Part shown: one piece after another, positions 6,772-10,142 of the stretch
How the letters are laid out: the number at the start of each line of letters is the position of its first letter
Position numbering within the stretch: the first letter of the stretch is position 1
Assembly: GCA_017416885.1 (NCBI GenBank)
Contig: JAFQAM010000195.1
Location: 1 to 10,142, forward strand
Length of the DNA stretch: 10,142 bases
DNA from: Clostridia bacterium
GTDB taxonomy: Bacteria > Bacillota > Clostridia > Oscillospirales > CAG-272
Reading direction: 5' to 3'
Notes under the pieces: model-generated
What the model was told of the DNA's origin: nothing
Seen by the model: only the letters and a program-made list of their open reading frames with translations
Databases searched by the model: none
Program-made: the position numbers and the translations under genes

Positions 6772-7185
6772 ATGGATGAATTACAAATAAAATTATGTGA
6801 TATTCAAGGCAGACTTTTTGAGCTGTCATATGATAACGGATATGAAAGCGTAATCTTTATAAAAGCCTTTATGAATTCGGAAATTGCTAAAAATTTGGAC
6901 TCGAAATACAATAGAATGCAATGGGCTGGAGAGGAATATTTGCTTGAAGAGCTTGAAAGCACTGAAGAACTTACAAAGGGTGGAGAATTATTCTCAAAAG
7001 ATATCCTTTATTGGACCGGTTACTTGTATCGTTATTGGCACTTTATGACAGAAGAGGAAAGTCACAAAATATATAAGCAAGCCCCAGCCGAAACAATGAA
7101 ACGCAATTATATGATGTTTCATACCCTCGCCCCCGAACTTGCAATAGAAGACTTAAAAGAAATTTACAGACAGAAAAAGGGCTAA
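6772..7185 (+). CDS. Hypothetical partner of the ART protein, possible antitoxin
   Basis: I do not recognise this 137-residue acidic protein with certainty. It looks all-helical and soluble. The first half (20-65, ending QWAGEEYLLEEL) faintly resembles DUF3791, a short family often found beside DUF3990 genes. The second half is rich in aromatics (DILYWTGYLYRYWHFM, 77-92) and ends in an acidic helix (PELAIEDLKEIY, 121-132). Its ATG lies two bases after the ART stop codon and its weak RBS (GAGG, 6758-6761) is inside that gene, so the two are cotranscribed and probably translationally coupled. Position and size suit an antitoxin or substrate adaptor, but function is inferred only from context. 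No DNA-binding or membrane motif is seen. Confidence 0.6.
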   Translation: MDELQIKLCDIQGRLFELSYDNGYESVIFIKAFMNSEIAKNLDSKYNRMQWAGEEYLLEELESTEELTKGGELFSKDILYWTGYLYRYWHFMTEEESHKIYKQAPAETMKRNYMMFHTLAPELAIEDLKEIYRQKKG

Positions 7186-7211
7186 TATCCTAAAAATACG
7201 ACATTACAAAC

Positions 7212-7239
7212 TTTACAAATTTTAAAATTCATGTATAAT
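7212..7239 (+). promoter_or_regulatory. Promoter of the 114-codon gene
   Basis: TTTACA (7212-7217), a 16-bp spacer and TATAAT (7234-7239). The spacer holds a perfect 12-bp palindrome, AATTTTAAAATT (7218-7229), possibly an operator or just AT-rich chance. The predicted start site is near 7246. No terminator separates it from the partner gene ending at 7185, so readthrough from the ART operon is possible. Confidence 0.6.
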
Positions 7240-7260
7240 AACATTATGATGAAAGTTTAA

Positions 7261-7605
7261 ATGGAAAGGATAAAACTATTGAGAAAAAACAAAAATAAAA
7301 GATTATACAATAAAAAAATCTATAATGCTTTCAAAAAAGGAAACGGATATGTTAGAGATAAGATAACACCAGACCCGTTAAATCAATTAAATGAATACGG
7401 TATCTTTGGAAAAGTTGTCAACAAAATCGGAAACAAGATATTAAAAAAACCGATTCATAAATTAACAAGAAGTTTGGTAGGAAATATATATGATTTCAAA
7501 AAAGAAAAACCGTATAAAGGAAGTATTCTATACACAATAATAAAAGTCGGTGTTTGCTTAACTGTATCTTTAATTTTTTGTGGAATTTTAAGAGTTATTG
7601 AATAG
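7261..7605 (+). CDS. Small basic tail-anchored membrane protein, unknown function
   Basis: No family is recognised. The product is 114 residues, strongly basic (Lys/Arg-rich through residue 87, especially RKNKNKRLYNKK at 8-19), with a single hydrophobic helix near the C-terminus (about 88-110, ILYTIIKVGVCLTVSLIFCGIL) and a short tail. There is no signal peptide, so it would be tail-anchored with a basic cytoplasmic domain that could bind nucleic acid or lipids. The start is uncertain: ATG 7261 has only a weak GAAAG (7251-7255), whereas TTG 7279 has GGAAAGG (7264-7270 region) at good spacing and would give 108 residues. A four-codon mini-ORF (7246-7260) ends immediately before ATG 7261. It has its own promoter and terminator. 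The base composition is the most AT-rich of the genes here. Confidence 0.55.
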   Translation: MERIKLLRKNKNKRLYNKKIYNAFKKGNGYVRDKITPDPLNQLNEYGIFGKVVNKIGNKILKKPIHKLTRSLVGNIYDFKKEKPYKGSILYTIIKVGVCLTVSLIFCGILRVIE

Positions 7606-7629
7606 TTTAGATGATAACATAAGCAAATT

Positions 7630-7688
7630 AAAAAAGGAACTGTTGCAAATAACTGAGTTAATAATCAGTTAAGAGAACAGCCTTTTTT
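7630..7688 (+). terminator. Two-tier terminator after the 114-codon gene
   Basis: The outer stem pairs AAAAAAGG (7630-7637) and CTGTT (7640-7644) with AACAG (7676-7680), CC and TTTTTT (7683-7688), leaving an AA bulge. The inner stem is TAACTGA (7650-7656) with TCAGTTA (7665-7671), perfect over 7 bp with an 8-base loop. The T run is the U-tract. The A-rich 5' arm means it may also work on the minus strand. Confidence 0.75.
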
Positions 7689-7692
7689 GCTA

Positions 7693-7721
7693 TTGATTTA
7701 GATATTAGTTTATGTTAGAAT
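7693..7721 (+). promoter_or_regulatory. Extended -10 promoter of the DUF5655 gene
   Basis: TTGATT (7693-7698), a 17-bp spacer and TAGAAT (7716-7721), with TG at 7713-7714 making an extended -10. It begins right after the terminator at 7630-7688, so this gene is its own transcription unit with a leader of about 24 bases. Confidence 0.65.
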
Positions 7722-7751
7722 ATAAATGTAATTAATGAGTTGGAGGACAAA

Positions 7752-8654
7752 ATGGCAGATATTAAATTGTTTGATATAAGTGGTATTGTGCAGGAACTAC
7801 CATCAAAACAGGTTTCTTTAGAGAAAGATTTACAAAAGCTTTTAGAAGAAAACATGTTTACCTTTTTTGGAGTAACTTTTTTAAAATCAGAGTATAGAAT
7901 TACAAACGGCAGAATGGATAGCATAGGAATTGACGAAAACAACTGTCCAGTAATATTTGAGTATAAGCGCAGTGTAAATGAGAATGTTATAAATCAAGGT
8001 TTGTTTTATTTAGATTGGTTGCTTGATCATAAGGCAGATTTTAAATTGTTAGTTATGGATATTTTAGGTAAAGAAAAAGCGGAAAATATCGACTGGAGTA
8101 TGCCTTGTGTTATTTGCATTGCAAATGATTTTACAAAATTTGACGAGCATGCAGTTAATCAAATGCAGAGAAATATTAAACTTGTTCGTTACCGTAAATT
8201 TGGTGATAAGTTAATTGCTTTTGAACACCTCAATGCTCCGCAAGTTCAACCGATAATATATGAAGAACCACAAGCGAAACCAACTAAAAAATCAAATTTG
8301 AAAGACAAGGATTTTAAGCAAAGCTTTGCAGAGGCGGGAGAAAAAAACAAAAATATTTTTTATTCTCTTAGAGATTATGTTTTATCTTTTGGAGATGATA
8401 TTGCAGAAAATCAGCTTAAGTATTATGTTGCATTTAAAAAAGCTAAAAATTTTGTTTGCGTAGAAGTTTATCAAAGTCAAGTTCTATGTCATTTGAATTT
8501 GAATCCCGATACTGTTGAACTTATTCCCGGGCTTGTAGAAGATGTGCGAAATAAGGGACATTGGGGTACGGGAGATTTGCGATTGATAATTAAAAGCGCA
8601 GATGATTATGAAAAGGTACAATACTTGCTCGCGCGAGCTTACAGTGAGAACTAA
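7752..8654 (+). CDS. DUF5655 protein with N-terminal PD-(D/E)XK nuclease-like domain
   Basis: The product is 300 residues from ATG 7752. That start is chosen over the in-frame TTG at 7740 because the GGAGG at 7742-7746 is its RBS. Residues 1-165 carry a restriction-endonuclease-like signature: R54-x-D56 in GRMDSIGIDENN, then IFEYKR with E70 and K72, and NQGLFYLDWL with Q82, fitting D-x(13)-E-x-K plus the trailing Gln. Residues about 170-195 are a Lys/Pro-rich linker. Residues 200-300 match the DUF5655 domain (VAFKKAKNFVCVEV, NPDTVEL, then RNKGHWGTGDLRL), of unknown role and labelled in some databases as predicted transport protein, a name the sequence does not support: no membrane segments are seen. 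A DNA- or RNA-related nuclease is a reasonable inference; substrate and any defence role are unknown. Confidence 0.82.
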   Translation: MADIKLFDISGIVQELPSKQVSLEKDLQKLLEENMFTFFGVTFLKSEYRITNGRMDSIGIDENNCPVIFEYKRSVNENVINQGLFYLDWLLDHKADFKLLVMDILGKEKAENIDWSMPCVICIANDFTKFDEHAVNQMQRNIKLVRYRKFGDKLIAFEHLNAPQVQPIIYEEPQAKPTKKSNLKDKDFKQSFAEAGEKNKNIFYSLRDYVLSFGDDIAENQLKYYVAFKKAKNFVCVEVYQSQVLCHLNLNPDTVELIPGLVEDVRNKGHWGTGDLRLIIKSADDYEKVQYLLARAYSEN

Positions 8655-8700
8655 ATTGATATTTTTACATAACACAAAGTTTTTATAGCTGTCAAACTGA

Positions 8701-8729
8701 TTACATTTTATTCCATACATTGCTATAAT
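8701..8729 (+). promoter_or_regulatory. Extended -10 promoter of the DUF4886 lipoprotein gene
   Basis: TTACAT (8701-8706), a 17-bp spacer and a perfect TATAAT (8724-8729), with TG at 8721-8722 making an extended -10. The start site would be near 8736, about 24 bases before ATG 8760. No convincing terminator for the DUF5655 gene lies in the 46 bases before it. Confidence 0.7.
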
Positions 8730-8759
8730 GATATTACATTTAAAATTTTAGGGGGGAAT

Positions 8760-10142
8760 ATGAAGGCTTTAAAAATATTAATAGCTCTTATGCTATCATT
8801 AGTAATGCTATTTGCATTTGTATCTTGTGGTGGTAATGACACGGATACCGATACAAATAAACAAACCGACACAACCGCAGATACAGGAGCAGCTGACACG
8901 GATACCGATACAAATACCGACACAGGTGTCGATACAAGCACCGATACGGACACAGAAACAGACACTAATACCGATACTGACACGGACACTGATACTGATA
9001 CCGACAATGAGCCGGTAACACCCGATATTCCAACAAAAAATTGGGCGGACGATGGCGTATTAAAGATTTTAGCCATTGGAAATAGCTTTTCCGATGATGC
9101 TATGGAGTATGTTTATCAGGTAGCCAAGGACGCAGGCGTAGAGAAAATCAAGCTTGGCAATATGTTTATTGGCGGATGCTCACTTGCAACACACCTATCA
9201 AACGCAAAGGACGAAAAAGACGCATACGACTACCGTACAAATACTGAAGGCAAATGGCATAATGAAACCCATGTATCAATTCAAACAGCCGCTTCGAGCG
9301 AAAATTGGGACTTTATCACATTTCAACAGGTAAGCGGATATAGCGGAGTTGCTGACTCCTATGATGACCTAAATGAGCTTATTTCCATAGTTAAGCCGCT
9401 TTGCCCTGATGCAACACTTGCTTGGCATATGACCTGGGCATATAAGGATGGCTCAACTCACGGCGACTTTGCGAAATACAATAGAGACCAAATGACTATG
9501 TATAACGCAATTGTAGATGCGGTTAATACAAAAATTTTAACAAATACCGATATTTCCATAGTGATCCCTTCAGGTACATCAGTCCAGAATGTAAGAACAT
9601 CATTTATCGGTGATATGACACGCGACGGCTTCCACCTATCCACAGGTCTTGGCAGATATATCGCGTCAATGACATTTGTAAAAGCATTAACAGGTCTTTC
9701 AATTGACAACTCAAAAACAGCTCCAAAGGATGTTAATGATATTCAATTAAATGCAATCATTGAATGCGTAAATAACGCATATAAAACACCGTATGAGGTA
9801 ACCGAATCCTCATATCCTAAAAAAACCTTAGGCTACGGCATTGACGACTCACAAAATGCAGGCGTAATCCCCGAGGGCTATGTTCAATTAACCGCCGAGC
9901 AAATGGGACTTACAGAAGGAAGCTTCTATAATTCCACAGGCATAGACACTTGGAATGGCACAAGTAACTGGGCAAAGGGCTTTATAGCAACCAAAAAATT
10001 CACGCGCGAGGAGCTGCCAATCGGCACAATTATCGAGCTTGCCGAGGGCTGGCAGTATCGCCCCGAGGCATGGAGCTATAACGGCGAAAGACCAAGCAAT
10101 GTATCAACCACAAGAATCATCATTGACGAAGATTGGTGGTGC
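8760..10142 (+). CDS. DUF4886 SGNH-hydrolase-like lipoprotein with Asp-Thr stalk (3' end off window)
   Basis: The frame is open for 461 codons to the window edge, so the C-terminus is missing. Residues 1-22 are a lipoprotein signal with a lipobox at AFVSC, so C23 should be lipidated and the protein anchored outside the membrane. Residues 27-83 are an almost pure Asp-Thr stalk. Residues 100-320 match DUF4886, an SGNH/GDSL-like hydrolase family: LAIGNSFS with the presumed nucleophile S109, a WDFITFQQVSG block (183-193), and DGFH (289-292) with D289/H292 completing the triad. This suggests esterase or deacetylase activity on a surface glycan, but the substrate is unknown. After about 345 comes a second region (GYGIDDSQNAG to the end, rich in Trp and Gly), possibly a separate beta-rich domain. 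The RBS is an unusually G-rich AGGGGGGAA (8750-8758), one base before the ATG. Confidence 0.87.
   Translation, partial: MKALKILIALMLSLVMLFAFVSCGGNDTDTDTNKQTDTTADTGAADTDTDTNTDTGVDTSTDTDTETDTNTDTDTDTDTDTDNEPVTPDIPTKNWADDGVLKILAIGNSFSDDAMEYVYQVAKDAGVEKIKLGNMFIGGCSLATHLSNAKDEKDAYDYRTNTEGKWHNETHVSIQTAASSENWDFITFQQVSGYSGVADSYDDLNELISIVKPLCPDATLAWHMTWAYKDGSTHGDFAKYNRDQMTMYNAIVDAVNTKILTNTDISIVIPSGTSVQNVRTSFIGDMTRDGFHLSTGLGRYIASMTFVKALTGLSIDNSKTAPKDVNDIQLNAIIECVNNAYKTPYEVTESSYPKKTLGYGIDDSQNAGVIPEGYVQLTAEQMGLTEGSFYNSTGIDTWNGTSNWAKGFIATKKFTREELPIGTIIELAEGWQYRPEAWSYNGERPSNVSTTRIIIDEDWWC
8838..9008 (+). repeat. Asp-Thr codon repeat tract within the lipoprotein gene
   Basis: Alternating GAY and ACN codons encode residues 27-83, with 19 Asp and about 24 Thr. 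A 22-base block starting at 8838 recurs exactly at 8895. Third-position variation keeps most of the tract imperfect at DNA level, but it is still prone to length change by slippage or recombination. It acts as an acidic, flexible spacer between the lipid anchor and the enzyme domain. Confidence 0.9.

Noticed and set aside
7740..7751. TTG start for the DUF5655 gene
   Set aside because: GGAGG at 7742-7746 is well placed for ATG 7752, and the MADIKLF start agrees with the usual N-terminus of this family as I recall it.
8627..8638. Perfect GC-rich palindrome GCTCGCGCGAGC near the end of the DUF5655 gene
   Set aside because: It lies within codons for Leu-Ala-Arg-Ala, allows only a 4-bp stem with a 4-base loop, and has no T-run after it, so it is not a convincing terminator.
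8723..9076. Long minus-strand ORF rich in Ser-Val repeats
   Set aside because: It is the antisense shadow of the Asp-Thr codon repeat; it has no RBS and the plus-strand lipoprotein explains the region.

Overview
The window looks like a stretch of chromosome from a low-GC, Gram-positive gut anaerobe of the Clostridia, possibly Oscillospiraceae/Ruminococcaceae-like. Pointers are AT-rich DNA, strong GGAGG-type ribosome binding sites, consensus sigma-A promoters, the ctpA-type protease/greA/lysS gene order, and a DUF4886 lipoprotein of a kind common in gut Firmicutes. This placement is by recognition only. Every supported gene is on the + strand.

Left part (1-5652), core genes. A heptamer tandem repeat (1-35) and a terminator from an off-window gene (97-127) lead into rsmE, which has its own extended -10 promoter. 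Then comes a probable operon: a CdaR/PucR-type regulator, a membrane-anchored S41 (CtpA-like) protease, greA and lysS. The regulator has its own promoter, preceded by TGTGA/TCACA dyads. The operon probably ends at the very strong hairpin at 5774-5816.

Middle part (5817-8654), accessory genes of more AT-rich composition in three transcription units. (i) A textbook promoter (TTGACA, 17 bp, TATAAT) with a 9-bp inverted repeat around its -10 box drives a two-gene operon: an XRE helix-turn-helix fused to a DUF3990-type ADP-ribosyltransferase-like domain, overlapped by 137 codons of an acidic partner. This reads as a self-regulated toxin-antitoxin-like module. (ii) A 114-codon, lysine-rich, tail-anchored protein of unknown function has its own promoter and a two-tier terminator. 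(iii) A DUF5655 protein with an N-terminal PD-(D/E)XK nuclease-like motif has an extended -10 promoter.

Right part (8655-10142): a lipoprotein with a long Asp-Thr stalk and a DUF4886 SGNH-hydrolase-like domain, open to the window end and so incomplete.

The most interesting object is the HTH-ART/partner operon with its candidate operator. The 5817-8654 block as a whole may be a small defence or mobile-conflict cluster inserted beside lysS, but the sequence shows no integrase, att site or insertion sequence to prove transfer.
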